Source: Flavobacterium limi (GTDB taxonomy: Bacteria; Bacteroidota; Bacteroidia; Flavobacteriales; Flavobacteriaceae). From it: a DNA stretch of 64,000 nucleotides. The notes beneath the pieces are model-generated. The model saw only the letters and a list, made by a program, of their open reading frames with translations, was not told the origin of the DNA and ran no database searches. Shown in pieces: positions 17,443 through 25,161 of this stretch (the first letter of the stretch is position 1; each line of letters starts with the position of its first letter). The translations under genes were made by a program, and so were the position numbers. The DNA lies in NCBI RefSeq assembly GCF_010645075.1, contig NZ_JAADZV010000003.1, positions 372,001 to 436,000 of the forward strand, given 5' to 3'.

Positions 17443-18705
17443 TTATTCTTTCTCTAAGACTCGTTTTGCCAATTTTCCAACAGTTAGCCCTTGTACTACA
17501 ATTGAAAATAAAACGACAATATAGGTTACTTCAAGCAGCAGGTTTTTATATTCTCCTTCCGGCATCGAAAGTACAAGAGCAATGGAAACTCCACCACGAA
17601 TCCCTCCCCAAACCAGGACCATCAGAGATCCTTTGTTATAAGCAGATTTGATTCCAAAAAACTTAAAGATATCAAAGAATTTCCATGGCAAAACTATAGA
17701 GGTCAATCTTGAAAACAACACAATAAAAATAGCTACAAAACCTGTTAGTAATTGTTTATTCAAATCTGGAAGTAATAACAATTCAAAACCAATAAATAAG
17801 AATAAAACAGCATTTAGTATTTCATCGATTAGCTCCCAGAACTTTCCTAAGTAATCTTTGGTAATTTCGCTCATGGCTACTTTTTTACCATAATTCCCAA
17901 TAATTAATCCGGCGACAACCATTGCCAGCGGACTGGAAACGTGAAGGCTTTGGGCAACTAAAAATCCTCCTGTTACAATCGAGAGCGTGATTAAAACTGA
18001 AACTTTATAATCATCAATTTTCTTCATAACCTTAGAAGCTGTAAATCCGAAAACCACTCCTAATAAAAGTCCGCCGATTCCTTCCTTTATAAATAACCAG
18101 CTGATTGAGCCAAATGTTGCATCAAATGTTGGATCTGTAGCCATTTTAAGGACAACAGCAAACATTACTACTGCAACTCCGTCGTTAAAAAGAGATTCTC
18201 CAACGATTTTGGTTTCTATTCTTTTAGGAACCTTGGCTTCTTTCAAAACTCCCAGCACCACAATTGGATCAGTTGGTGAAATTAAAGTTCCAAAAACCAG
18301 ACAAAATATATAAGGAATATGAATTCCGAAAAGGGGTGTAATATAAAAAAGCAGTAAAGAAATAATTAATGCTGACAACACTACGCTTACCGTAGAATAA
18401 ATCATAATTGGGACTTTTTGTTCTTTAAGATCAGAAATGTTCACATGCAATGCACCAGCAAACAAAAGAAAGTTCAACATAGCCCCCATTAAGATTTCGT
18501 TGAAATCAAATTGCTTTATTAACTCAAAAAAATGTTTGGTAGTTGCCGGAAAGTAAGAATCTCCCAAAAGACGAATTCCAACAGAAACCAGCATGGCTAT
18601 AATCATGATTCCAATCGTTCCCGGAAGTTTTAAAAATCTCAGGTTTAAATAGGCGAAAAAAGAAGCAAGTACGATAAGTACTGAAAAGGTGTAGTATAAT
18701 TCCAT
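17443..18705 (-). CDS. CPA1-type cation:proton antiporter (NhaP-like)
   Basis: A 420-residue inner membrane protein with about 12 hydrophobic segments. The antiporter core motifs are SPTDPIVVLGVLKEA and GESLFNDGVAVV; the ND pair is the ion-binding site in NhaP/CPA1 proteins. It exchanges Na+ or K+ for H+, specificity unknown. It is transcribed divergently from the GbsR-type regulator, and the 137-bp shared region contains a palindromic operator candidate, so it may be under the same control. Confidence 0.9.
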   Translation of the reverse strand: MELYYTFSVLIVLASFFAYLNLRFLKLPGTIGIMIIAMLVSVGIRLLGDSYFPATTKHFFELIKQFDFNEILMGAMLNFLLFAGALHVNISDLKEQKVPIMIYSTVSVVLSALIISLLLFYITPLFGIHIPYIFCLVFGTLISPTDPIVVLGVLKEAKVPKRIETKIVGESLFNDGVAVVMFAVVLKMATDPTFDATFGSISWLFIKEGIGGLLLGVVFGFTASKVMKKIDDYKVSVLITLSIVTGGFLVAQSLHVSSPLAMVVAGLIIGNYGKKVAMSEITKDYLGKFWELIDEILNAVLFLFIGFELLLLPDLNKQLLTGFVAIFIVLFSRLTSIVLPWKFFDIFKFFGIKSAYNKGSLMVLVWGGIRGGVSIALVLSMPEGEYKNLLLEVTYIVVLFSIVVQGLTVGKLAKRVLEKE

Positions 18706-18792
18706 AAAAGTGATTTTTACAAAAATATCCTTCTCATTATTTAATCTAAAATTTCAAGGGTTGAATTAACATAACTTTACAATTCGCAAAAT

Positions 18793-18817
18793 AACTTTCA
18801 ATTATTTTTGAAAGTTT
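18793..18817. promoter_or_regulatory. Operator palindrome 1 (GbsR-type regulator)
   Basis: AACTTTCA-N8-TGAAAGTTT overlaps the presumed -33 TTG (18808-18810) of the regulator's promoter, whose -7 box is TACATTTG at 18831-18838. The same palindrome recurs at 19361-19385. Confidence 0.65.
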
Positions 18818-18838
18818 AAAAACTTTTACTTACATTTG
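18808..18838 (+). promoter_or_regulatory. Promoter of the GbsR-type regulator
   Basis: TTG (18808-18810), 20-nt spacer, TACATTTG (18831-18838), ending 4 nt before the ATG at 18843. The leader would be almost absent, and the operator palindrome covers the -33 element. Confidence 0.6.
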
Positions 18839-18842
18839 AACT

Positions 18843-19346
18843 ATGGAATTCAAAGAAGCAAAAAATAAGTTTGTACAAACCTGGGGAGCATTAGGTTCTC
18901 AATGGGGCATTAATAAAACCATGGCACAGATTCATGCTTTATTGATGGTTTCGAATGAAGCTGTTTCGATGGAAGACATTATGGAAGAATTGCAAATTTC
19001 CCGTGGAAATGCAAGCATGAACCTAAGAGCTTTAATGGATTGGGGAATTGTTTATAAAGAATACAAAGCCGGAGAAAGAAAAGAGTTTTTTACTGCTGAA
19101 AAAGATTTAGACGAATTGGCGGTTAAGATTTCAAGAGAAAGAAGCAAAAGAGAAATTAAGCCTGCTTTGAAAATCTTAAAAGAAGTTTCGACAATCGAAG
19201 CAAAAGATTCTGCAGAGGAAAAACACTTTGTAGATCAGACATCCAAACTTTATGATTTTGTTTTAAAGGCAGATAATATGTTAGATAAAATGACCGAATT
19301 TAATGAAAACTGGTTGGGGCGTCTGGTTATGAAAATCATGAAGTAA
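18843..19346 (+). CDS. GbsR/MarR-type transcriptional regulator
   Basis: A 167-residue DNA-binding protein. The winged helix (about residues 25-95: MAQIHALLMVSNEAVSMED, MEELQISRGNASMNLRAL, GIVYKEYKAGERKEFF) and the N-terminal WGALGSQWGINKTM are typical of the GbsR branch of MarR proteins, which in Bacillus controls choline/betaine genes. Here it heads a set of small membrane proteins and lipid-type enzymes, so an envelope-lipid or osmotic signal is conceivable. Two copies of one palindrome, before and just after the gene, suggest autoregulation and control of the following genes. Confidence 0.88.
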   Translation: MEFKEAKNKFVQTWGALGSQWGINKTMAQIHALLMVSNEAVSMEDIMEELQISRGNASMNLRALMDWGIVYKEYKAGERKEFFTAEKDLDELAVKISRERSKREIKPALKILKEVSTIEAKDSAEEKHFVDQTSKLYDFVLKADNMLDKMTEFNENWLGRLVMKIMK

Positions 19347-19360
19347 AAAATTTTAATTAA

Positions 19361-19385
19361 AACTTTCATTTTTTTCTGAAAGTTT
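19361..19385. promoter_or_regulatory. Operator palindrome 2
   Basis: AACTTTCA-N8-TGAAAGTTT; both half-sites and the spacing equal those at 18793-18817, and the identity extends to TGAAAGTTTAAAA on the right. It lies 16 nt before the ATG at 19402. No -7 box is visible between it and the gene. Confidence 0.65.
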
Positions 19386-19401
19386 AAAACAATCAATAAC
19401 T

Positions 19402-19762
19402 ATGAAACTGCTACTAATAATAAACAAAAAAAATTGCATTGTTCGCAACTTTAACATTGTTCATAATCATTTATTTTGGATTGTTAGCCCAAATAGTTTT
19501 GGGAATTATTCAGGTTATCTCAGCTATTTATTTGACAGCAAAAATCTATTTCAAATCAGATTATGCTAAAAAAAATTTATCGAATTATTGGATAGTAACA
19601 ATCACAGAACTCATTTTAGTTTATTGGTTATTCTACAATTTCCAAGAAACTTATGATACTGTAAAATGGCTCATTATGTTAGTTTTCCCCATGTCAATTG
19701 CAATTTATTTTTATATAATAATGAAAAAAATTGTTGAGGAATATGAATTAATTAATAATTAA
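19402..19762 (+). CDS. Membrane protein with N-terminus out of frame at an A8 run
   Basis: From TTG at 19439 an open frame encodes 107 residues with three or four transmembrane segments (LTLFIIIYFGLLAQIVLG, TELILVYWLFYNF, MLVFPMSIAIYFYI). The natural start seems to be ATG at 19402, giving MKLLLIINKK, but the run of eight As (19426-19433) puts the two parts in different frames; with seven As the protein would read MKLLLIINKKIALFATLTLF. This may be slippage-dependent expression, phase variation or a sequencing error. No family is recognised. It is the first gene behind the regulator and lies just after operator 2. Confidence 0.6.
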
Positions 19763-19844
19763 TAATTAATAATTATAGAATAGATTAAATATCAATAGAT
19801 TCCTATTTCTTCTAAAATTTTATCTACAATCAAAAAAGTAAATT

Positions 19845-20288
19845 ATGAATACAATTATACCCAATTGGCTTATAATTCTCAGTGGATTAGGCCAGATATT
19901 CACCGCTTTAATCTATCCTTACATTCGTCACAATGTTTTTGACTGGTACAATGATGTCAAACAACTTAAGCCTCTAAATCAGGAAATCGTCAAAACTTAC
20001 GGCAGATATATTCAGGGATTAAATTTTTGTTTTGGATTAATCGCTATTGTCTTTACAACTGACTTGAAAGAACAATCTGCATTGGCAGTTGCTTTGACCG
20101 GATTGATCGCTTTGTACTGGGTTGGAAAAGTAACAACTCAAATTGCCTATTATTCGATGTATCAGATTCCGCAGAAAATGATATTCAAGATTGGAAGCTA
20201 TGGTATGAATACTCTTTTTGTACTCTTTGCTGTGGTTAACAGCGTATTGTTTGTCCACAATTTAATTGGTCACTATAAATTATTCTAA
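19845..20288 (+). CDS. Hypothetical four-helix membrane protein
   Basis: A 147-residue protein with about four hydrophobic segments (IPNWLIILSGLGQIFTAL, NFCFGLIAIVFTT, VALTGLIALYWVGKV, NTLFVLFAVVNSVLFV) and no signal peptide or recognised domain. The next ORF starts only 2 bp after its stop, so the two are probably translationally coupled. It belongs to the run behind the GbsR-type regulator. Confidence 0.7.
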   Translation: MNTIIPNWLIILSGLGQIFTALIYPYIRHNVFDWYNDVKQLKPLNQEIVKTYGRYIQGLNFCFGLIAIVFTTDLKEQSALAVALTGLIALYWVGKVTTQIAYYSMYQIPQKMIFKIGSYGMNTLFVLFAVVNSVLFVHNLIGHYKLF

Positions 20289-20290
20289 TC

Positions 20291-20638
20291 ATGAACCTCA
20301 ACCTCATTGGGTATTTTATTTACCTCAGCATTACGATTTTCATTATTCTGAAAGTTGGAAAAATCTGCTACAGAAACGGTAATATTTACGTTTCTGAATT
20401 GATTCCCAATCACGCTGACATTTGCCAAAAGATTAATCAGGTTTTATTAATGGCGTATTATCTCTTAAACATTGGTTATTGTGCGATGACTCTCATTTCA
20501 TGGGAGAAAATAATTTCTTCCACAGCATTAATCGAAATAATTTGTTTAAAAACAGCTGTCATCATTTTTATTATCTCAATTCTGCATTATCTCAACATTT
20601 TTATTATAACAAAATACATTCAAAAATTAATCAAATAA
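20291..20638 (+). CDS. Hypothetical membrane protein, paralogue of next gene
   Basis: A 115-residue protein with three hydrophobic segments. Its pattern YFIYLSITIFIILKVGKICYRNGN...YLLNIGYCAMTL parallels the following protein (YSIYLPIALYLTYYVSKILFKNGK...YLLNIGFALMIL), which points to an old duplication. No family is recognised. It starts 2 bp after the preceding stop. Confidence 0.7.
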   Translation: MNLNLIGYFIYLSITIFIILKVGKICYRNGNIYVSELIPNHADICQKINQVLLMAYYLLNIGYCAMTLISWEKIISSTALIEIICLKTAVIIFIISILHYLNIFIITKYIQKLIK

Positions 20639-20655
20639 CTAAAATCCAAACAATT

Positions 20656-21042
20656 ATGGAAACTACAAAAATTTTAATCGGTTACAGTATTTATTTACCA
20701 ATTGCATTATATCTTACCTATTACGTTTCTAAAATACTTTTCAAAAATGGTAAAATCTTTATGCTGGATATTTTTAAAGGCCGTGAAGACATTGCAGAAG
20801 CGACCAACAGACTTTTTGAAACCGGATTTTATCTTTTAAATATCGGCTTTGCCTTAATGATTTTACAATTACAATTAGGACAAGACAGTTATCAGGAACT
20901 TATTGAAAGATTAAGCTACAAAATTGGCGGATTTTCTATTTATCTTGGCGTAATGTTATTCTTCAATTTATATTTCTTTTTTAGAGGAAAAAAAAAGGCT
21001 AAAGAAGCTCAACAAGAAGAACGATTGGTTTTTAAAGCTTAA
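20656..21042 (+). CDS. Hypothetical membrane protein, paralogue of previous gene
   Basis: A 128-residue protein. The ATG at 20656 was chosen because it follows the previous stop by 17 bp and aligns with the start of its paralogue; a longer in-frame reading from 20479 would overlap the previous gene. It has three hydrophobic helices and a basic tail (FRGKKKAKEAQQEER). Between the helices lies a soluble loop (LDIFKGREDIAEATNRL). No family is recognised. A hairpin follows it. Confidence 0.7.
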   Translation: METTKILIGYSIYLPIALYLTYYVSKILFKNGKIFMLDIFKGREDIAEATNRLFETGFYLLNIGFALMILQLQLGQDSYQELIERLSYKIGGFSIYLGVMLFFNLYFFFRGKKKAKEAQQEERLVFKA

Positions 21043-21058
21043 ATTTTAAAGGACTATT

Positions 21059-21085
21059 CCTAACAGGTTTTAAAAATCTGTTAGG
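21059..21085 (+). terminator. Intercistronic hairpin before the desaturase gene
   Basis: CCTAACAGGTTT pairs with AAATCTGTTAGG (one G-T pair). No T-tract follows, so it may attenuate or stabilise the mRNA rather than end it. Confidence 0.45.
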
Positions 21086-21121
21086 ATAATCTACTCTAAA
21101 ATAATCCTTAACTTTTAGAAA

Positions 21122-21904
21122 ATGACACATCAGGAAATAGTTAAAAAAGTAGAATGGAAAGATTTAAAAGATCTTACCTTCAAAGAAATGCTGATCGAAA
21201 ACAACTTAACAATTCCGTGGTTTTTAATTTCGATGACCCTTGCTTATTTTGGGTATTATATATTGGCCCTTCCATTTTCAGCTTTTTTCTTTTTAACCGG
21301 ATTAAGACAAGTCCATAATGGTTTTCATAATTCACTTGGCACCAATAAATTCCTGACCTGGTTTTCACTTTATTCAAACAGTATTCTTATGATGGTTTCT
21401 ATACATGCCGTTAAATTTAATCACATAAGACATCATAAATATTGTTTAACGGATGAAGATTACGAAGGAAAATCTGCAGGAATGACCTGGTACGGAGCAA
21501 TTTTGTATGGGCCTGTCCATATGTTTTTGATTCATAAAATCACCTTACAATTAGGAAATAAAAATTACATCAGAAATGTAATTTTAGAACTAACTTCTAT
21601 CGCAATAGTGGTATTTCTTGTTTTTTATTTCAATATTTATTTTTTGATTTATCATTTTATAATTATGGTCTTCGCCGAATTTCTGATGGCTTTTTTTGCG
21701 GTTTGGACTGTGCATCACGATACCGAAGAATCTCCGGAATATGCCAGAACACAAAGAAAAGAATGGAAAAACAAAATTACCTTTAGCATGTTTTATCATT
21801 TAGAACATCATTTATTTCCTGCAGTTCCAACCATTAAACTGCCCGAACTGGCAAGAAGAATTGATGATGCTTTTCCAGATATTGAAAAAAAAGAAACTTT
21901 TTAA
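21122..21904 (+). CDS. Fatty acid desaturase / beta-carotene ketolase-like membrane di-iron enzyme
   Basis: A 260-residue integral membrane protein of the fatty acid desaturase superfamily. Three histidine boxes are visible: HNGFHN, HIRHH (followed by KYCLTDEDYEGKSAG) and HLEHH near the C-terminus, with hydrophobic helix pairs between them. Members introduce double bonds or hydroxyl/keto groups into lipids or carotenoids, and the substrate is not evident. It is followed after 3 bp by a TIGR01777 oxidoreductase and then two more tightly spaced genes, so a lipid or carotenoid modification unit is likely. Confidence 0.85.
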   Translation: MTHQEIVKKVEWKDLKDLTFKEMLIENNLTIPWFLISMTLAYFGYYILALPFSAFFFLTGLRQVHNGFHNSLGTNKFLTWFSLYSNSILMMVSIHAVKFNHIRHHKYCLTDEDYEGKSAGMTWYGAILYGPVHMFLIHKITLQLGNKNYIRNVILELTSIAIVVFLVFYFNIYFLIYHFIIMVFAEFLMAFFAVWTVHHDTEESPEYARTQRKEWKNKITFSMFYHLEHHLFPAVPTIKLPELARRIDDAFPDIEKKETF

Positions 21905-21907
21905 ATT

Positions 21908-22828
21908 ATGAAAAAACTCGTAATCGCAGCCGGAACAGGTTTTCTTGGACAGGTTTTAGTAAATCATTTTAAAGATAAATTTGAAGAAATCGTAATCCTG
22001 ACCCGTGGAAATTCAACAACTGTTGACAGAGTAAAATATGTAAACTGGAATGCGAGAACTTTTTCAGGTTGGGAAAATGAATTGGAAAATGCCACGGTCT
22101 TAATTAATCTGGCAGGAAAATCTGTTGATTGTCGTTATACTAAAGAAAACAAAAAAGAGATTCTGTTATCCCGAATTGAAAGCACGAAGGTTTTAAACAA
22201 AGCGGTTTTAAATTGTAAAAATCCCCCGAAACACTGGCTGAATTCATCAACCTCAACAATATATCGTTTTTCTTTGGATAAGGAAATGGATGAAACTAAT
22301 GGTGAAATCGGAAATGACTTTTCTATCAACGTAGCACTTTCATGGGAAAAAGCATTTTTTAAAACAGAAACACCAAATACTTTAAAAACAGCTTTACGAA
22401 CTTCTATCGTTTTAGGAAAAAATGGAGGTGCTTTTATTCCTCTATACAATTTGGCAAATTTTGGTCTTGGAGGAAAACAGGGAAAAGGAAATCAGTTTGT
22501 AAGCTGGATTCATGAAGAGGATTTTGCACGAGCTATTGATTTTATCATTCATAAAGAAATCACAGGTGTTATCAATGTCGTTTCTCCAGAGCCCATTCGG
22601 AATGCAGATTTCATGGAGAAACTTAGAAAAATAGTTGGTTTTCCTTTTGGAATTCCAATAAACACTTTCTTATTAAAAATTGGCTCTTTCATTATTCGAA
22701 CAGAAGCAGAACTGGTTTTGAAAAGTCGAAATGTCATTCCGAAAAGGCTTTTGGAAAACGGATTTACATTTGAGTTTGAAAATGTAAACGATGCTTTTAA
22801 GAATTTAATCAAAAAAGATAAAAAATAA
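21908..22828 (+). CDS. TIGR01777 family NAD(P)-binding oxidoreductase
   Basis: A 306-residue extended SDR/epimerase-like protein (YfcH/SulA-homologue family). The nucleotide-binding site appears as IAAGTGFLGQVL at the N-terminus; NLAGKSVDCRYTKENKKEIL, SSTSTIYR, RTSIVLGKNGGAF and FVSWIHEEDFARAIDFI are hallmark blocks of TIGR01777. The reaction is unknown. I recall TIGR01777 and SRPBCC genes together in light- and carotenoid-associated clusters in several bacteria. It starts 3 bp after the desaturase gene and ends 3 bp before the next. Confidence 0.88.
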   Translation: MKKLVIAAGTGFLGQVLVNHFKDKFEEIVILTRGNSTTVDRVKYVNWNARTFSGWENELENATVLINLAGKSVDCRYTKENKKEILLSRIESTKVLNKAVLNCKNPPKHWLNSSTSTIYRFSLDKEMDETNGEIGNDFSINVALSWEKAFFKTETPNTLKTALRTSIVLGKNGGAFIPLYNLANFGLGGKQGKGNQFVSWIHEEDFARAIDFIIHKEITGVINVVSPEPIRNADFMEKLRKIVGFPFGIPINTFLLKIGSFIIRTEAELVLKSRNVIPKRLLENGFTFEFENVNDAFKNLIKKDKK

Positions 22829-22831
22829 TCC

Positions 22832-23779
22832 ATGAAATATTTAAAAATAATTTTAATCCCTGTCCTTTTCGCCTTAGTACTACGAGTTGTATTTGGTGTT
22901 TCTCTCCTTGATGATTTTCTATCTGTTATGACCTGGACCTTTTTCATACTTGTTCCGGTTGCTATTGGCGCTTTAACAGTTTATTATTCCCCTTTAGAAA
23001 AAGTTAAATCTGTGTCTTATAGATTTTTTGCACCATGGGTCCCCATTATTCTTATAATTGGACTAACAATTTTAATAGGTCTGGAAGGCTGGGCTTGCTG
23101 GATCATGATTTCTCCGCTCTTTTTTATTTTTGGCTCTGTTGGCGGATTAATCGCCGGACATTTTAAAATTAGAAAATCGGAAGAGAATGAAATGCTAAAT
23201 CTCTGTGTATGGGTTATACTCCCTTTTGTAATTGCTCCAATTGAAAAGAGTATTCCGTTGAATCCGGAAGTATTTAGAACATACACTTCAATCATCATAA
23301 ACAGTAATGACAAAACAATTTGGAATAATGTAACTTCCGTCAAAGAAATTAAAGAAAAAGAAGATTCTTCAACCCTGACAAAATGGCTCGGTTTCCCAAA
23401 ACCAATCAAGGCCGAATTAGACAAAGAAGAAGTTGGAGGTTATCGAAAAGCAATTTTTGAAAAAGGTCTCATTTTTAATGAAACAGTTACGGAATACAAC
23501 GATTTAAAATTAATGCGTTTTAAAATAAAAGCGAACACTTATGAAATTCCATCAACCACTCTGGATGAACACATTTTGATTGGTGGAGAATATTTTGATA
23601 TGCTCGATGGCACATACGAATTAGAAAAAATATCCAAAAATCAATATAAACTAATTCTTTATAGTAACTTTTCAATGAAAACCACATTCAATTCATACGC
23701 GGGAATTTGGGGAAAATGGATTATGAAAGACATTCAGAATAATATTTTAAAAGTAATCAAAGAGAGAAGCGAAAACTAA
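22832..23779 (+). CDS. Hypothetical membrane protein with soluble C-terminal half
   Basis: A 315-residue protein. The first 150 residues hold about four transmembrane segments (ILIPVLFALVLRVVFG, FFILVPVAIGALTVYY, WVPIILIIGLTILIGL, PLFFIFGSVGGLIAG). The C-terminal half has alternating beta-like segments (YRKAIFEKGLIFNETVTEY, LDEHILIGGEYFDML) that look like an SRPBCC/START-type fold, in line with the SRPBCC gene that follows 2 bp later. This fold assignment is my inference. Confidence 0.7.
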   Translation: MKYLKIILIPVLFALVLRVVFGVSLLDDFLSVMTWTFFILVPVAIGALTVYYSPLEKVKSVSYRFFAPWVPIILIIGLTILIGLEGWACWIMISPLFFIFGSVGGLIAGHFKIRKSEENEMLNLCVWVILPFVIAPIEKSIPLNPEVFRTYTSIIINSNDKTIWNNVTSVKEIKEKEDSSTLTKWLGFPKPIKAELDKEEVGGYRKAIFEKGLIFNETVTEYNDLKLMRFKIKANTYEIPSTTLDEHILIGGEYFDMLDGTYELEKISKNQYKLILYSNFSMKTTFNSYAGIWGKWIMKDIQNNILKVIKERSEN

Positions 23780-23781
23780 AA

Positions 23782-24234
23782 ATGACAACCATTCATCTGA
23801 TCACAAAAATAAATGCTCCAATAAAAACAGTATTTGATGTATCAAGAGATATCGATATTCATCAGCAATCTGCAGCACCTTCAAAAGAAAAAGCGATTGC
23901 CGGTGTGACTTATGGTTTAATCAGTTTAAATGAAACGGTAACCTGGAGAGGAAAGCATTTCGGTTTTTACCTGACTCATAAAAGCCGAATTACAGCAATG
24001 GATTTATATAACTATTTTGTAGATGAAATGGAAGAAGGAAAATTTAAAAATTTCAGGCACCAGCATTTTTTTGAAGAAATAAACGGAGTTACCATAATGA
24101 CAGATCAACTGCAATATGAAACTCCGTTTGGCATTATCGGGAAATTATTCGATGCCCTGTTTCTCAAAAATCATCTGATTTATTTTCTTATGGAAAGAAA
24201 TAAAATTCTCAAAAAAATAGCAGAAAATCAATAG
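23782..24234 (+). CDS. SRPBCC family ligand-binding protein
   Basis: A 150-residue soluble protein. The pattern of an N-terminal strand (IHLITKINAPIKTVFDVSRD), long helix region and terminal amphipathic helix, together with NETVTWRGKHFGFYLTHKS and FRHQHFFEE, matches the SRPBCC/polyketide-cyclase-like family (CoxG/START fold), which binds hydrophobic ligands. It is the last gene of the tight desaturase-TIGR01777-membrane protein set, so it may carry or sense a lipid intermediate. Confidence 0.85.
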   Translation: MTTIHLITKINAPIKTVFDVSRDIDIHQQSAAPSKEKAIAGVTYGLISLNETVTWRGKHFGFYLTHKSRITAMDLYNYFVDEMEEGKFKNFRHQHFFEEINGVTIMTDQLQYETPFGIIGKLFDALFLKNHLIYFLMERNKILKKIAENQ

Positions 24235-24265
24235 ACATATTTTCAAATCAACAACTTTAATCATC

Positions 24266-24409
24266 CTAATTTTTTAAACTTTCCCCCAAAAAAGTATAAT
24301 CCATTAAGTGATTAGCACGAACAAACTCTTGAAACAATTTAACTTTTTTATTAGTCTTAATAAAGGCTCCCATAACAACATAAGCCCTTTTTAAGTAGTT
24401 TTTTTGCAT
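24266..24409 (-). CDS. Small ORF (47 aa) behind the DUF1842-like gene
   Basis: ATG at 24409, 9 bp after the stop of the DUF1842-like gene and on the same strand; stop at 24266. The product begins MQKNYLKRAYVVMGAFIK and continues with KVKLFQEFVRANHLMDYTF and a short tail. It is basic at the N-terminus, amphipathic, and free of low-complexity runs. The codons avoid rare forms and the spacing is typical of a second cistron. I recognise no family; it is not the DUF1843 pattern I remember beside DUF1842 in other bacteria. Confidence 0.5.
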   Translation of the reverse strand: MQKNYLKRAYVVMGAFIKTNKKVKLFQEFVRANHLMDYTFLGESLKN

Positions 24410-24418
24410 AAAATTAAT

Positions 24419-24826
24419 TTATACTAATTCAGCCTGTTTGGCAGATTTCACAGGAACATTTTCTACATTATGTCCATAATATGAAAAACCTCCTGTTCCG
24501 TTCCATTCGTTGTCGATTGCCAAATGAGCATCAAAGCTGGCTAAGAAAGAACCAATTGCCGGTGGAGGAACTGAATGAACATATTGTCCTTTTAAGCTAA
24601 CAACCTGTGTAAATTTTCCGATTCCGGTTGCAAATATTTTTCCTGTTACCGGAACTACGATATGGCTATCCGGACCTTGTATAGCCTGAGTGATCACTAC
24701 TGTACCAGATACTGAGTGCTGTGATGGTACGACAACTAAACTAAATGATGCAACTGGAGCACCTGGTAATCCAACATTTCCGATTGTGCCTTTTGCTAAA
24801 TAAGCACCTGCTAATAGATCTGACAT
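24419..24826 (-). CDS. DUF1842-like protein
   Basis: A 135-residue soluble beta-rich protein. The pattern GAYLAKGTIGN, GAPVASFSLVVV, SVSGTVVITQAIQGP, VPVTGKIF and a C-terminal sandwich-like stretch ending SYYGHNVENVPVK resembles DUF1842, a family of unknown function that I recall next to AidA/PixA inclusion-body proteins. The start at 24826 lies 20 nt after leader copy 2. A 47-aa ORF follows immediately. Together with the two AidA/PixA-like genes upstream it forms a small block of probable inclusion or self-associating proteins. Confidence 0.72.
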   Translation of the reverse strand: MSDLLAGAYLAKGTIGNVGLPGAPVASFSLVVVPSQHSVSGTVVITQAIQGPDSHIVVPVTGKIFATGIGKFTQVVSLKGQYVHSVPPPAIGSFLASFDAHLAIDNEWNGTGGFSYYGHNVENVPVKSAKQAELV

Positions 24827-24846
24827 AACTTTAAATTTATATTTTT

Positions 24847-24903
24847 CTTACTCATAAGGCTTTTCAGAACCGCCTCGTTTTTTTTAGTGGGTTCTGCTCC
24901 ACT
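24847..24903 (-). promoter_or_regulatory. Conserved structured 5' leader, copy 2 (before DUF1842-like gene)
   Basis: On the minus strand: hairpin AGTGGAGCAGAACCCACT, A-run with ACGAGGCGG, then the box AAAAGCCTTATGAGTAAG. The inner CGAACTG...ACAG hairpin of copies 1 and 3 is missing, so this is a short form. The distance to the ATG is again 20 nt. Confidence 0.8.
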
Positions 24904-25161
24904 GATTTAATTTATTATCCTATCTATCAATAGAATAGTATCTGCTATATCAAAACTATATCAGATAAGTAGATTTAAATATAAAAATGTTATGAAAGGG
25001 AAATTTTAAGCCATGAGGAAGGCAAATAATGATATCAGGTTATTCCTATATTGAATTCTCCTTAATACAAAATAACAATCACAACAAAAAACAAGAAAAA
25101 CATTAAAGCTTTAATTTTCAACAAGCTGAAAAATTTAAAATATCTGTTAATTTAAAATTAA
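24904..25161. other. Intergenic stretch between leader copy 2 and second AidA/PixA-like gene
   Basis: AT-rich, with no open frame and no second leader. Short palindromic pieces near 25110-25135 (TTTTCAACAAGCTGAAAA) may end transcription of the upstream gene. Confidence 0.4.
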
